Both the position numbers and the translations under genes were made by a program. Under the pieces are notes generated by a model that worked only from the letters and a program-made list of their open reading frames with translations, made no database searches and had not been told where the DNA came from. This document shows, piece after piece, positions 1 to 13,562 of a stretch of 64,000 nucleotides of DNA. The DNA is from Ptiloglossa arizonensis (Eukaryota; Arthropoda; Insecta; Hymenoptera; Colletidae). The number at the start of each line of letters is the position of its first letter. Position 1 is the first letter of the stretch. The DNA lies in NCBI RefSeq assembly GCF_051014685.1, contig NW_027479029.1, positions 1-64,000 of the forward strand. The letters are read 5' to 3'.

Positions 1-3000
1 GTAGAAACTCGCCCGTTTACAACGCTATGTGTATTTTTTCCCTAGGCCATTCTGGTTAAGCGTTTGGAGCAGCAGAATTGCGAAAAATTTTTTGCCTTCT
101 CAACCATTTCTTGGCTTCAAAGTCCCATATCTCGCGAACGGATTGACCTAACCCAAAAATTCCTATTGCATCTGAAAGTAGAAACTCGCCCGATTACAAC
201 GGTATGTGTATTTTTTTCCTAGGCCATTCTGGTTAAGCGTTTGGAGCAGCAGAATTGCGAAAAATTTGTTGTCTTCTCAACCATTTCTTAGCTTCAAAGT
301 CCCATATCTCGCGAACGGATTGACCAAACCCAAAAATTCCTGCTGCGTCTGAAAATAGAAACTCGTCCGAATACATCGGTATGTGTATTTTTTCCCTAGG
401 CCATTCTGGTTAAGCGTTTGGAGCAGCAGAATTGCAAAAATTTTTTGCCTTCTCAACCATTTCTTGGCTCCAAAGTCCCATATCTCGCGAACGGATTGAC
501 CTAACGCAAAAATTCCTATTGCATCTGAAAGTAGAAACTCGCCCGATTACAGCGGTATGTGTATTTTTTCCCTAGGCCATTCTGGTTAAGCGTATGGAGC
601 AGCAGAATTGCGAAAAATTTTTTGCCTTCTCAACCATTTCTTGGTTTCAAAGTCCCATATCTCGCGAACGGATTGACCTAACCCAAAAATTCCTATTGCA
701 TCTGAAAGTAGAAACTCGCCCGATTACAACGGTATGTGTATTTTTTTCCTAGGCCATTCTGGTTAAGCGTTTGGAGCAGCAGAAGTGCGACAAATTTGTT
801 GTCTTCTCAACCATTTCTTAGCTTCAAACTCCCATATCTCGCGAACGGATTGACGTAACCCAAAATTTCCTATTGCATCTGAAAGTAGAAACTCGCCCGA
901 TTACAACGGTATGTGTATTTTTTCCCTAGGCCATTCTGGTTAAGCGTTTGGAGCAGCAGAAGTGCGAAAAATTTGTTGTCTTCTCAACCATTTCTTAGCT
1001 TCAAACTCCCATATCTCGAGAACGGATTGACCAAACCCAAAAGTTCCTGCTGCGTCTGAAAGTAGAAACACGCCCGATTACAACGGTATGTGTATTTTTT
1101 CCCTAGGCCATTCTGGTTAAGCGTTTGGAGGAGCATAATTGCAAAAATTTTTTGCCTTCTCAACCATTTCTTGGCTCCAAAGTCCCATATCTCGCGAACG
1201 GATTGACCTAACCCAAAAATTCCTATTGCATCTGAAAGTAGAAACTCGCCCGATTACAGCGGTATGTGTATTTTTTCCCTAGGCCATTCTGGTTAAGCGT
1301 TTGGAGCATCAGAATTGCGAAAAATTTTTTGCCTTCTCAACCACATCTTGGCTTCAAACTCCCATATCTCGCGAACGGATTGACCTAACCCAAAAATTCC
1401 TGTTGCGTCTGAAAGTAGAAACTCGCCCGATTACAACGCTATGTGTATTTTTTCCCTAGGCCATTCTGGTTAAGCGTTTGGAGCAGCAGAATTGCGAAAA
1501 ATTTTTTGCCTTCTCAACCATTTCTTGGCTTCAAAGTCCCATATCTCGCGAACGGATTGACCTAACCCAAAAATTCCTATTGCATCTGAAAGTAGAAACT
1601 CGCCCGATTACAACGGTATGTGTATTTTTTTCCTAGGCCATTCTGGTTAAGCGTTTGGAGCAGCAGAATTGCGAAAAATTTTTTGCCTTCTCAACCATTT
1701 CTTGGCTTCAAACTCCCATATCTCGCGAACGGATTGACCTAACCCAAAAATTCCTATTGCATCTGAAAGTAGAAACTCGCCCGATTACAAGGGTATGTGT
1801 ATTTTTTCCCTAGGCCATTCTGGTTAAGCGTTTGGAGCAGCAGAATTGCGAAAAATTTTTTGCTTTCTCAAGCATTTCTTGGCTTCAAACTCCCATATCT
1901 TGCGAACGGATTGACCTAACCCAAAAGTTCCTATTGCATCTGAAAGTAGAAACTCGCCCGATTACAACGGTACGTGTATTTTTCCCTTAGGCCATTCTGG
2001 TTAAGCGTTTGGAGCAGCAGAATTGCGAAAAATTTTTTGCCTTCTCAACCATTTCTTGGCTTCAAAGTCCCATATCTCGCGAACGGATTGACCTAACCCA
2101 AAAATTCCTATTGCATCTGAAAGTAGAAACTCGCCCGATTACAACGGTATGTGTATTTTTTCCCTAGGCCATTCTGGTTAAGCGTTTGGAGCAGCAGAAT
2201 TGCGAAAAATTTTTTGCCTTCTCAACCATTTCTTGGCTTCAAAGTCTCATATCTCGCGAACGGATTGACTTATCCCAAAAATTCCTATTGCATCTGAAAG
2301 TAGAAACTCGCCCGATTACAACGGTATGTGTATTTTTTCCCTAGGCCATTCTGGTTAAGCGTTTGGAGGAGCATAATTGCAAAAATTTTTTGCCTTCTCA
2401 ACCATTTCTTGGCTCCAAAGTCCCATATCTCGCGAACGGATTGACCTAACCCAAAAATTCCTATTGCATCTGAAAGTAGAAACTCGCCCGATTACAGCGG
2501 TATGTGTATTTTTTCCCTAGGCCATTCTGGTTAAGCGTTTGGAGCATCAGAATTGCGAAAAATTTTTTGCCTTCTCAACCACATCTTGGCTTCAAACTCC
2601 CATATCTCGCGAACGGATTGACCTAACCCAAAAATTCCTGTTGCGTCTGAAAGTAGAAACTCGCCCGTTTACAACGCTATGTGTATTTTTTCCCTAGGCC
2701 ATTCTGGTTAAGCGTTTGGAGCAGCAGAATTGCGAAAAATTTTTTGCCTTCTCAACCATTTCTTGGCTTCAAAGTCCCATATCTCGCGAACGGATTGACC
2801 TAATCCAAAAATTCCTATTGCATCTGAAAGTAGAAACTCGCCCGATTACAACGGTATGTGTATTTTTTTCCTAGGCCATTCTGGTTAAGCGTTTGGAGCA
2901 GCAGAATTGCGAAAAATTTGTTGTCTTCTCAACCATTTCTTAGCTTCAAAGTCCCATATCTCGCGAACGGATTGACCAAACCCAAAAATTCCTGCTGCGT

Positions 3001-4667
3001 CTGAAAATAGAAACTCGTCCGAATACATCGGTATGTGTATTTTTTCCCTAGGCCATTCTGGTTAAGCGTTTGGAGCAGCAGAAGTGCGACAAATTTGTTG
3101 TCTTCTCAACCATTTCTTAGCTTCAAACTCCCATATCTCGCGAACGGATTGACGTAACCCAAAATTTCCTATTGCATCTGAAAGTAGAAACTCGCCCGAT
3201 TACAACGGTATGTGTATTTTTTCCCTAGGCCATTCTGGTTAAGCGTTTGGAGCAGCAGAAGTGCGAAAAATTTGTTGTCTTCTCAACCATTTCTTAGCTT
3301 CAAACTCCCATATCTCGAGAACGGATTGACCAAACCCAAAAGTTCCTGCTGCGTCTGAAAGTAGAAACACGCCCGATTACAACGGTATGTGTATTTTTTC
3401 CCTAGGCCATTCTGGTTAAGCGTTTGGAGGAGCATAATTGCAAAAATTTTTTGCCTTCTCAACCATTTCTTGGCTCCAAAGTCCCATATCTCGCGAACGG
3501 ATTGACCTAACCCAAAAATTCCTATTGCATCTGAAAGTAGAAACTCGCCCGATTACAGCGGTATGTGTATTTTTTCCCTAGGCCATTCTGGTTAAGCGTT
3601 TGGAGCATCAGAATTGCGAAAAATTTTTTGCCTTCTCAACCACATCTTGGCTTCAAACTCCCATATCTCGCGAACGGATTGACCTAACCCAAAAATTCCT
3701 GTTGCGTCTGAAAGTAGAAACTCGCCCGATTACAACGCTATGTGTATTTTTTCCCTAGGCCATTCTGGTTAAGCGTTTGGAGCAGCAGAATTGCGAAAAA
3801 TTTTTTGCCTTCTCAACCATTTCTTGGCTTCAAAGTCCCATATCTCGCGAACGGATTGACCTAACCCAAAAATTCCTATTGCATCTGAAAGTAGAAACTC
3901 GCCCGATTACAACGGTATGTGTATTTTTTTCCTAGGCCATTCTGGTTAAGCGTTTGGAGCAGCAGAATTGCGAAAAATTTTTTGCCTTCTCAACCATTTC
4001 TTGGCTTCAAACTCCCATATCTCGCGAACGGATTGACCTAACCCAAAAATTCCTATTGCATCTGAAAGTAGAAACTCGCCCGATTACAAGGGTATGTGTA
4101 TTTTTTCCCTAGGCCATTCTGGTTAAGCGTTTGGAGCAGCAGAATTGCGAAAAATTTTTTGCTTTCTCAAGCATTTCTTGGCTTCAAACTCCCATATCTT
4201 GCGAACGGATTGACCTAACCCAAAAGTTCCTATTGCATCTGAAAGTAGAAACTCGCCCGATTACAACGGTACGTGTATTTTTCCCTTAGGCCATTCTGGT
4301 TAAGCGTTTGGAGCAGCAGAATTGCGAAAAATTTTTTGCCTTCTCAACCATTTCTTGGCTTCAAAGTCCCATATCTCGCGAACGGATTGACCTAACCCAA
4401 AAATTCCTATTGCATCTGAAAGTAGAAACTCGCCCGATTACAACGGTATGTGTATTTTTTCCCTAGGCCATTCTGGTTAAGCGTTTGGAGCAGCAGAATT
4501 GCGAAAAATTTTTTGCCTTCTCAACCATTTCTTGGCTTCAAAGTCTCATATCTCGCGAACGGATTGACTTATCCCAAAAATTCCTATTGCATCTGAAAGT
4601 AGAAACTCGCCCGATTACAACGGTATGTGTATTTTTTCCCTAGGCCATTCTGGTTAAGCGTTTGGAG
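1..4667 (+). repeat. 13-monomer HOR block with divergent monomers
   Basis: Bases 748-2368 reappear at 3047-4667 (offset 2299, 13 monomers less 2 bp). Shared oddities include a CTCGAGAAC variant near 1015/3314 and CGGTACGTG near 1968/4267. Bases 1-431 reappear at 2653-3083 (offset 2652, 15 monomers), so the second unit lacks two monomers present in the first. A two-monomer piece at about 1075-1430 is also found at about 2313-2668. Rare variants such as GGAGGAGCATAATTGC and CCACATCTTGG are confined to this block. One-base deletions (TGCAAAAATT) give 176-bp monomers. No complete CENP-B-box match lies here. Confidence 0.85.
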
Positions 4668-6070
4668 CAGCAGAATTGCGAAAAATTTTTTGCCTTCTCA
4701 ACCATTTCTTAGCTTCAAACTCCCATATCTCGCGAACGGATTGACCTAACCCAAAAATTCCTGTTGCATCTGAAAGTAGAAACTCGCCCGATTACAACGG
4801 TGTGTGTATTTTTTCCCTAGGCCATTCTGGTTAAGCGTTTGGAGCAGCAGAATTGCGAAAAATTTTTTGCCTTCTCTACCATTTCTTGGCTTCAAACTCC
4901 CATATCTCGCGAACGGATTGACCTAACCCAAAAATTCCTATTGCATCTGAAAGTAGAAACTCGCCCGATTACAAGGGTATGTGTATTTTTTCCCTAGGCC
5001 ATTCTGGTTAAGCGTTTGGAGCAGCAGATTTGCGAAAAATTTTTTGCTTTCTCAAGCATTTCTTGGCTTCAAACTCCCATATCTCGCGAACGGATTGACC
5101 TAACCCAAAAATTCCTATTGCACCTGAAAGTAGAAACTCGCCCGATAACAACGGTGTGTGTATTTTTTCCCTAGCCCATTCTGGTTAAGCGTTTGGAGCA
5201 GCAGACTTGCGAAAAATTTTTTGCCTTCTCAACCATTTCTTGGCTTCAAAGTCCCATATCTCGCGAACGGATTGACCTAACCCAAAAATTCCTATTGCAT
5301 CTGAAAGTAGAAACTCGCCCGATTACAACGGTATGTGTATTTTTTCCCTAGGCCATTCTGGTTAAGCGTTTGGAGCAGCAGAAGTGCGAAAAATTTTTTG
5401 TCTTCTCAACCATTTCTTAGCTTCAAACTCCCGTATCTCGCGAAGGGATTGATGTAATCCAAAATTTCCTATTGCTTCTGAAAGTAGAAACTCGCCCGAT
5501 TGCAACGGTATGTGTATTTTCTCCCTAGGGCATTCTGGTTAAGCGTTTGGAGCAGCAGAATTGCGAAAAATTTTTTGCCTTCTCAACCATTTCTTGGCTT
5601 CAAAGTCTCATATCTCGCGAACGGATTGACTTATCCCAAAAATTCCTATTGCATCTGAAAGTAGAAACTCGACCGATTACAACGGTGTGTGTATTTTTTC
5701 CCTAGGCCATTCTGGTTACGCGTTTGGAGCAGCAGAATTGCGAAAAATTTTTTGCCTTCTCTACCATTTCTTGGCTTCAAACTCCCATATCTCGCGAACG
5801 GATTGACCTAACCCAAAAATTCCTATTGCATCTGAAAGTAGAAACTCGCCCGATTACAAGGGTATGTGTATTTTTTCCCTAGGGCATTCTGGTTAAGCGT
5901 TTGGAGCAGCAGAATTGCGAAAAATTTTTTGCTTTCTCAAGCATTTCTTGGCTTCAAACTCCCATATCTCGCGAACGGATTGACCTAACCCAAAAATTCC
6001 TATTGCACCTGAAAGTAGAAACTCGCCCGATAACAACGGTATGTGTATTTTTTCCCTAGGCCATTCTGGA
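4668..6070 (+). repeat. Mixed satellite segment between HOR blocks
   Basis: About eight monomers with no clean internal higher-order period. They join types from the 13-monomer block to those of the 20-monomer family. The first complete CENP-B-box match of the window is here, in a monomer whose box flank reads CGAAGGG instead of CGAACGG. CCTAGCCC (near 5171) removes an AvrII site. Adjacent GATAACAACGG and CTGGATAAG variants near 6030-6070 help open a 74-codon minus-strand frame that I reject as coding. Confidence 0.75.
5429..5445 (-). other. CENP-B-box-like motif, complete 9/9 match
   Basis: Read on the minus strand, the 17-mer satisfies every fixed position of NTTCGNNNNANNCGGGN, the CENP-B binding motif defined in mammals. 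It reads CTTCG and differs from the other complete matches only at the free first base. This is the first complete match in the window. Function is not shown; see findings. Confidence 0.6.
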
Positions 6071-9000
6071 TAAGCGTTTGGAGCAGCAGAATTGCGAAAA
6101 ATTTTTTGCCTTCTCAACCATTTCTTGGCTTCAAAGTCTCATATCTCGCGAACGGATTGACCTAACCCAAAAATTCCTATTGCATCTGAAAGTAGAAACT
6201 CCCCCGATTACAACGGTATGTGTATTTTTTCCCTAGGCCATTCTGATTAAGCGTTTGGAGCAGCAGAAGTGCGAAATATTTGTTTTCTTCTCAACCATTT
6301 CTTAGCTTCAAACTCCCATATCTCGCGAACGGATTGACGTAATCCAAAATTTCCTATTGCATCTGAAAGTAGAAACTCGCCCGATTTCAACGGTATGTGT
6401 ATTTTTTCCCTAGGGCATTCTGGTTAAGCGTTTGGAGCAGCAGAATTGCGAAAAATTTTTTGCCTTCTCTACCATTTCTTGGTTTCAAACTCCCATATCT
6501 CGCGAACGGATTGACCTAACCCAAAAATTCCTATTGCATCTGAAAGTAGAAACTCGCCCGATTACAAGGGTATGTGTATTTTTTCCCTAGGCCATTCTGG
6601 TTAAGCGTTTGGAGCAGCAGAATTGCTAAAAATTTTTTGCTTTCTCAAGCATTTCTTGGCTTCAAACTCCCATATCTCGCGAACGGATTGACCTAACCCA
6701 AAAATTCCTATTGCACCTGAAAGTAGAAACTCGCCCGATTACAACGGTATGTGTATTTTTTCCCTAGGCTATTCTGGTTAAGCGTTTGGAGCAGCAGAAT
6801 TGCGAAAAATTTTTTGCCCTCTCTACCATTTCTTGGCTTCAAACTCCCATATCTCGCGAACGGATTGACCTAACCCAAAAATTCCTATTGTATCTGAAAG
6901 TAGAAACTCGCCCGATTACAAGCGTATGTGTATTTTTTCCCTAGGCCATTCTGGTTAAGCGTTTGGAGCAGCAGAATTGCGAAAAATTTTTTTGCTTTCT
7001 CAAGCATTTCTTGGCTTCAAACTCCCATATCTCGCGAACGGATTGACCTAACCCAAAAATTCCTATTACACCTGAAAGTAGAAACTCGCCCGATTACAAC
7101 GGTATGTGTATTTTTTCCCTAGGCCATTCTGGTTAAGCGTTTGGAGCAGCAGAATTGCGAAAAATTTTTTGCCTTCTCAACCATTTCTTGGCTTCAAAGT
7201 CCCATATCTCGCGAACGGATTGACCTAACCCAAAAATTCCTATTGCATCTGAAAGTAGAAACTCGCCCGATTACAACGGTATGTGTATTTTTTTCCTAGG
7301 CCGTTCTGGTTAAGCGTTTGGAGCAGCAGAAGTGCGAAAAATTTTTTGCCTTCTCAACCATTTCTTAGCTTCAAACTCCCATATCTCGCGAACGGATTGA
7401 CCTAACCCAAAAATTCCTGTTGCATCTGAAAGTAGAAACTCGCCCGATTACAACGGTGTGTGTATTTTTTCCCGAGGCCATTCTGGTTAAGCGTTTGGAG
7501 CAGCAGAATTGCGAAAAATTTTTTGCCTTCTCTACCATTTCTTGGCTTCAAACTCCCATATCTCGCGAACGGATTGACCTAACCCAAAAATTCCTATTGC
7601 ACCTGAAAGTAGAAACTCGCCCGATTACAACGGTATGTGTATTTTTTCCCTAGGCCATTCTGGTTAAGCGTTTGGAGCAGCAGAATTGCGAAAAATTTTT
7701 TGCCTTCTCAACCATTTCTTGGCTTCAAAGTCCCATATCTCGCGTACGGATTGACCTAACCCAAAAATTCCTATTGCATCTGAAAGTAGAATCTCGCCCG
7801 ATTACAAGGTATGTGTATTTTTTCCCTAGGCCATTCTGGTTAAGCGTTTGGAGCAGCAGAATTGCGAAAAATTTTTTGCTTTCTCAAGCATTTCTTGGCT
7901 TCAAACTCCCATATCTTGCGAACGGATTGACCTAACCCAAAAGTTCCTATTGCATCTGAAAGTAGAAACTCGCCCGATTACAACGGTACGTGTATTTTTC
8001 CCTTAGGCCATTCTGGTTAAGCGTTTGGAGCAGCAGAATTGCGAAAAATTTTTTGCCTTCTCAACCATTTCTTGGCTTCAAAGTCCCATATCTCGCGAAC
8101 GGATTGACCTAACCCAAAAGTTCCTATTGCATCTGAAAGTAGAAACTCGCCCGATTACAACGGTATGTGTATTTTTTCCCTAGGCCATTCTGGTTAAGCG
8201 TTTGGAGCAGCAGAATTGCGAAAAATTTTTTGCCTTCTCAACCATTTCTTAGCTTCAAACTCCCATATCTCGCGAACGGATTGACCTAACCCAGAAATTC
8301 CTGTTGCATCTGAAAGTAGAAACTCGCCCGATTACAACGGTATGTGTATTTTTTCCCTAGGCCATTCTGGTTAAGCGTTTGGAGCAGCAGAAGTGCGAAA
8401 AATTTGTTGTCTTCTCAACCATTTCTTAGCTTCAAACTCCCGTATCTCGCGAACGGATTGATGTAATCCAAAATTTCCTATTGCATCTGAAAGTAGAAAC
8501 TCGCTCGATTACAACGGTATGTGTATTTTCTCCCTAGGGCATTCTGGTTAAGCGTTTGGAGCAGCAGAATTGCGAAAAATTTTTTGCCTTCTCAACCATT
8601 TCTTGGCTTCAAAGTCTCATATCTCGCGAACGGATTGACTTATCCCAAAAATTCCTATTGCATCTGAAAGTAGAAACTCGCCCGATTACAACGGTGTGTG
8701 TATTTTTTCCCTAGGCCATTCTGGTTAAGCGTTTGGAGCAGCAGAATTGCGAAAAATTTTTTGCCTTCTCTACCATTTCTTGGCTTCAAACTCCCATATC
8801 TCGCGAACGGATTGACCTAACCCAAAAATTCCTATTGCATCTGAAAGTAGAAACTCGCCCGATTACAAGGGTATGTGTATTTTTTCCCTAGGCCATTCTG
8901 GTTAAGTGTTTGGAGCAGCAGAATTGCGAAAAATTTTTTGCTTTCTCAAGCATTTCTTGGCTTCAAACTCCCATATCTCGCGAACGGATTGACCTAACCC

Positions 9001-9611
9001 AAAAATTCCTATTGCACCTGAAAGTAGAAACTCGCCCGATAACAACGGTATGTGTATTTTTTCCCTAGGCCATTCTGGTTAAGCGTTTGGAGCAGCAGAA
9101 TTGCGAAAAATTTTTTGCCCTCTCTACCATTTCTTGGCTTCAAACTCCCATATCTCGCGAACGGATTGACCTAACCCAAAAATTCCTATTGTATCTGAAA
9201 GTAGAAACTCGCCCGATTACAAGGGTATGTGTATTTTTTCCCTAGGCCATTCTGGTTAAGCGTTTGGAGCAGCAGAATTGCGAAAAATTTTTTTGCTTTC
9301 TCAAGCATTTCTTGGCTTCAAACTCCCATATCTCGCGAACGGATTGACCTAACCCAAAAATTCCTATTACACCTGAAAGTAGAAACTCGCCCGATTACAA
9401 CGGTATGTGTATTTTTTCCCTAGGCCATTCTGGTTAAGCGTTTGGAGCAGCAGAATTGCGAAAAATTTTTTGCCTTCTCAACCATTTCTTGGCTTCAAAG
9501 TCCCATATCTCGCGAACGGATTGACCTAACCCAAAAGTTCCTATTGCATCTGAAAGTAGAAACTCGCCCGATTACAACGGTATGTGTATTTTTTCCCTAG
9601 GCCATTCTGGT
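6071..9611 (+). repeat. 20-monomer HOR unit, first copy (3541 bp)
   Basis: Bases 6071-8783 recur at 9612-12324, an offset of exactly 3541 (20 x 177 + 1). Rare shared markers are CTCCCCCGATT (6199/9740), GAAATATTTG (6274/9815), TGCTAAAAATT (near 6625/10166), TCTCGCGTACGG (near 7740/11281) and a one-base deletion in ACAAGGTATG (near 7805/11346). I noted two substitutions in the 2.7 kb match: 7303 G against 10844 A, and 8514 A against 12055 G. The unit contains 178-bp marker monomers starting at 6900 and 9201 and one complete CENP-B-box match at 8438. Confidence 0.88.
8438..8454 (-). other. CENP-B-box-like motif, complete match
   Basis: GTTCGCGAGATACGGGA on the minus strand. The monomer has AGAAGTGCG, GTTGTC and GATGTAATCC. 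It is the only complete match in 20-monomer unit 6071-9611. Confidence 0.6.
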
Positions 9612-12324
9612 TAAGCGTTTGGAGCAGCAGAATTGCGAAAAATTTTTTGCCTTCTCAACCATTTCTTGGCTTCAAAGTCTCATATCTCGCGAACGGATTG
9701 ACCTAACCCAAAAATTCCTATTGCATCTGAAAGTAGAAACTCCCCCGATTACAACGGTATGTGTATTTTTTCCCTAGGCCATTCTGATTAAGCGTTTGGA
9801 GCAGCAGAAGTGCGAAATATTTGTTTTCTTCTCAACCATTTCTTAGCTTCAAACTCCCATATCTCGCGAACGGATTGACGTAATCCAAAATTTCCTATTG
9901 CATCTGAAAGTAGAAACTCGCCCGATTTCAACGGTATGTGTATTTTTTCCCTAGGGCATTCTGGTTAAGCGTTTGGAGCAGCAGAATTGCGAAAAATTTT
10001 TTGCCTTCTCTACCATTTCTTGGTTTCAAACTCCCATATCTCGCGAACGGATTGACCTAACCCAAAAATTCCTATTGCATCTGAAAGTAGAAACTCGCCC
10101 GATTACAAGGGTATGTGTATTTTTTCCCTAGGCCATTCTGGTTAAGCGTTTGGAGCAGCAGAATTGCTAAAAATTTTTTGCTTTCTCAAGCATTTCTTGG
10201 CTTCAAACTCCCATATCTCGCGAACGGATTGACCTAACCCAAAAATTCCTATTGCACCTGAAAGTAGAAACTCGCCCGATTACAACGGTATGTGTATTTT
10301 TTCCCTAGGCTATTCTGGTTAAGCGTTTGGAGCAGCAGAATTGCGAAAAATTTTTTGCCCTCTCTACCATTTCTTGGCTTCAAACTCCCATATCTCGCGA
10401 ACGGATTGACCTAACCCAAAAATTCCTATTGTATCTGAAAGTAGAAACTCGCCCGATTACAAGCGTATGTGTATTTTTTCCCTAGGCCATTCTGGTTAAG
10501 CGTTTGGAGCAGCAGAATTGCGAAAAATTTTTTTGCTTTCTCAAGCATTTCTTGGCTTCAAACTCCCATATCTCGCGAACGGATTGACCTAACCCAAAAA
10601 TTCCTATTACACCTGAAAGTAGAAACTCGCCCGATTACAACGGTATGTGTATTTTTTCCCTAGGCCATTCTGGTTAAGCGTTTGGAGCAGCAGAATTGCG
10701 AAAAATTTTTTGCCTTCTCAACCATTTCTTGGCTTCAAAGTCCCATATCTCGCGAACGGATTGACCTAACCCAAAAATTCCTATTGCATCTGAAAGTAGA
10801 AACTCGCCCGATTACAACGGTATGTGTATTTTTTTCCTAGGCCATTCTGGTTAAGCGTTTGGAGCAGCAGAAGTGCGAAAAATTTTTTGCCTTCTCAACC
10901 ATTTCTTAGCTTCAAACTCCCATATCTCGCGAACGGATTGACCTAACCCAAAAATTCCTGTTGCATCTGAAAGTAGAAACTCGCCCGATTACAACGGTGT
11001 GTGTATTTTTTCCCGAGGCCATTCTGGTTAAGCGTTTGGAGCAGCAGAATTGCGAAAAATTTTTTGCCTTCTCTACCATTTCTTGGCTTCAAACTCCCAT
11101 ATCTCGCGAACGGATTGACCTAACCCAAAAATTCCTATTGCACCTGAAAGTAGAAACTCGCCCGATTACAACGGTATGTGTATTTTTTCCCTAGGCCATT
11201 CTGGTTAAGCGTTTGGAGCAGCAGAATTGCGAAAAATTTTTTGCCTTCTCAACCATTTCTTGGCTTCAAAGTCCCATATCTCGCGTACGGATTGACCTAA
11301 CCCAAAAATTCCTATTGCATCTGAAAGTAGAATCTCGCCCGATTACAAGGTATGTGTATTTTTTCCCTAGGCCATTCTGGTTAAGCGTTTGGAGCAGCAG
11401 AATTGCGAAAAATTTTTTGCTTTCTCAAGCATTTCTTGGCTTCAAACTCCCATATCTTGCGAACGGATTGACCTAACCCAAAAGTTCCTATTGCATCTGA
11501 AAGTAGAAACTCGCCCGATTACAACGGTACGTGTATTTTTCCCTTAGGCCATTCTGGTTAAGCGTTTGGAGCAGCAGAATTGCGAAAAATTTTTTGCCTT
11601 CTCAACCATTTCTTGGCTTCAAAGTCCCATATCTCGCGAACGGATTGACCTAACCCAAAAGTTCCTATTGCATCTGAAAGTAGAAACTCGCCCGATTACA
11701 ACGGTATGTGTATTTTTTCCCTAGGCCATTCTGGTTAAGCGTTTGGAGCAGCAGAATTGCGAAAAATTTTTTGCCTTCTCAACCATTTCTTAGCTTCAAA
11801 CTCCCATATCTCGCGAACGGATTGACCTAACCCAGAAATTCCTGTTGCATCTGAAAGTAGAAACTCGCCCGATTACAACGGTATGTGTATTTTTTCCCTA
11901 GGCCATTCTGGTTAAGCGTTTGGAGCAGCAGAAGTGCGAAAAATTTGTTGTCTTCTCAACCATTTCTTAGCTTCAAACTCCCGTATCTCGCGAACGGATT
12001 GATGTAATCCAAAATTTCCTATTGCATCTGAAAGTAGAAACTCGCTCGATTACAGCGGTATGTGTATTTTCTCCCTAGGGCATTCTGGTTAAGCGTTTGG
12101 AGCAGCAGAATTGCGAAAAATTTTTTGCCTTCTCAACCATTTCTTGGCTTCAAAGTCTCATATCTCGCGAACGGATTGACTTATCCCAAAAATTCCTATT
12201 GCATCTGAAAGTAGAAACTCGCCCGATTACAACGGTGTGTGTATTTTTTCCCTAGGCCATTCTGGTTAAGCGTTTGGAGCAGCAGAATTGCGAAAAATTT
12301 TTTGCCTTCTCTACCATTTCTTGG
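9612..12324 (+). repeat. 20-monomer HOR unit, second copy, truncated
   Basis: Near-identical to the previous unit up to 12324. At 12325 (GGTTTCAAAC instead of GGCTTCAAAC) the match switches register and continues as a copy of 10024 onward, so this unit ends after about 15 monomers. The switch lies within a monomer and keeps the repeat phase, as expected for unequal crossover between aligned monomers. Confidence 0.85.
11979..11995 (-). other. CENP-B-box-like motif, complete match
   Basis: Same HOR position as 8438, 3541 bp downstream. Confidence 0.6.
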
Positions 12325-13562
12325 TTTCAAACTCCCATATCTCGCGAACGGATTGACCTAACCCAAAAATTCCTATTGCATCTGAAAGTAGAAACTCGCC
12401 CGATTACAAGGGTATGTGTATTTTTTCCCTAGGCCATTCTGGTTAAGCGTTTGGAGCAGCAGAATTGCTAAAAATTTTTTGCTTTCTCAAGCATTTCTTG
12501 GCTTCAAACTCCCATATCTCGCGAACGGATTGACCTAACCCAAAAATTCCTATTGCACCTGAAAGTAGAAACTCGCCCGATTACAACGGTATGTGTATTT
12601 TTTCCCTAGGCTATTCTGGTTAAGCGTTTGGAGCAGCAGAATTGCGAAAAATTTTTTGCCCTCTCTACCATTTCTTGGCTTCAAACTCCCATATCTCGCG
12701 AACGGATTGACCTAACCCAAAAATTCCTATTGTATCTGAAAGTAGAAACTCGCCCGATTACAAGCGTATGTGTATTTTTTCCCTAGGCCATTCTGGTTAA
12801 GCGTTTGGAGCAGCAGAATTGCGAAAAATTTTTTTGCTTTCTCAAGCATTTCTTGGCTTCAAACTCCCATATCTCGCGAACGGATTGACCTAACCCAAAA
12901 ATTCCTATTACACCTGAAAGTAGAAACTCGCCCGATTACAACGGTATGTGTATTTTTTCCCTAGGCCATTCTGGTTAAGCGTTTGGAGCAGCAGAATTGC
13001 GAAAAATTTTTTGCCTTCTCAACCATTTCTTGGCTTCAAAGTCCCATATCTCGCGAACGGATTGACCTAACCCAAAAATTCCTATTGCATCTGAAAGTAG
13101 AAACTCGCCCGATTACAACGGTATGTGTATTTTTTTCCTAGGCCATTCTGGTTAAGCGTTTGGAGCAGCAGAAGTGCGAAAAATTTTTTGCCTTCTCAAC
13201 CATTTCTTAGCTTCAAACTCCCATATCTCGCGAACGGATTGACCTAACCCAAAAATTCCTGTTGCATCTGAAAGTAGAAACTCGCCCGATTACAACGGTG
13301 TGTGTATTTTTTCCCGAGGCCATTCTGGTTAAGCGTTTGGAGCAGCAGAATTGCGAAAAATTTTTTGCCTTCTCTACCATTTCTTGGCTTCAAACTCCCA
13401 TATCTCGCGAACGGATTGACCTAACCCAAAAATTCCTATTGCACCTGAAAGTAGAAACTCGCCCGATTACAACGGTATGTGTATTTTTTCCCTAGGCCAT
13501 TCTGGTTAAGCGTTTGGAGCAGCAGAATTGCGAAAAATTTTTTGCCTTCTCAACCATTTCTT
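12325..13562 (+). repeat. Seven-monomer piece of the 20-monomer HOR
   Basis: Matches 10024-11261 at an offset of 2301 (13 x 177). It carries the 178-bp marker monomer (start 12742) and the TCCCGAGGCC variant that destroys the AvrII site, also seen near 7470 and 11011. At 13563 the match jumps to 11792 onward (offset 1771, ten monomers), marking a second deletion-type junction inside a monomer. Confidence 0.82.

Noticed and set aside
5893..6117. Minus-strand open frame of 74 codons
   Set aside because: It arises from variants in adjacent monomers that remove stops, it is not kept in the related HOR copies, and the translation simply repeats the monomer.
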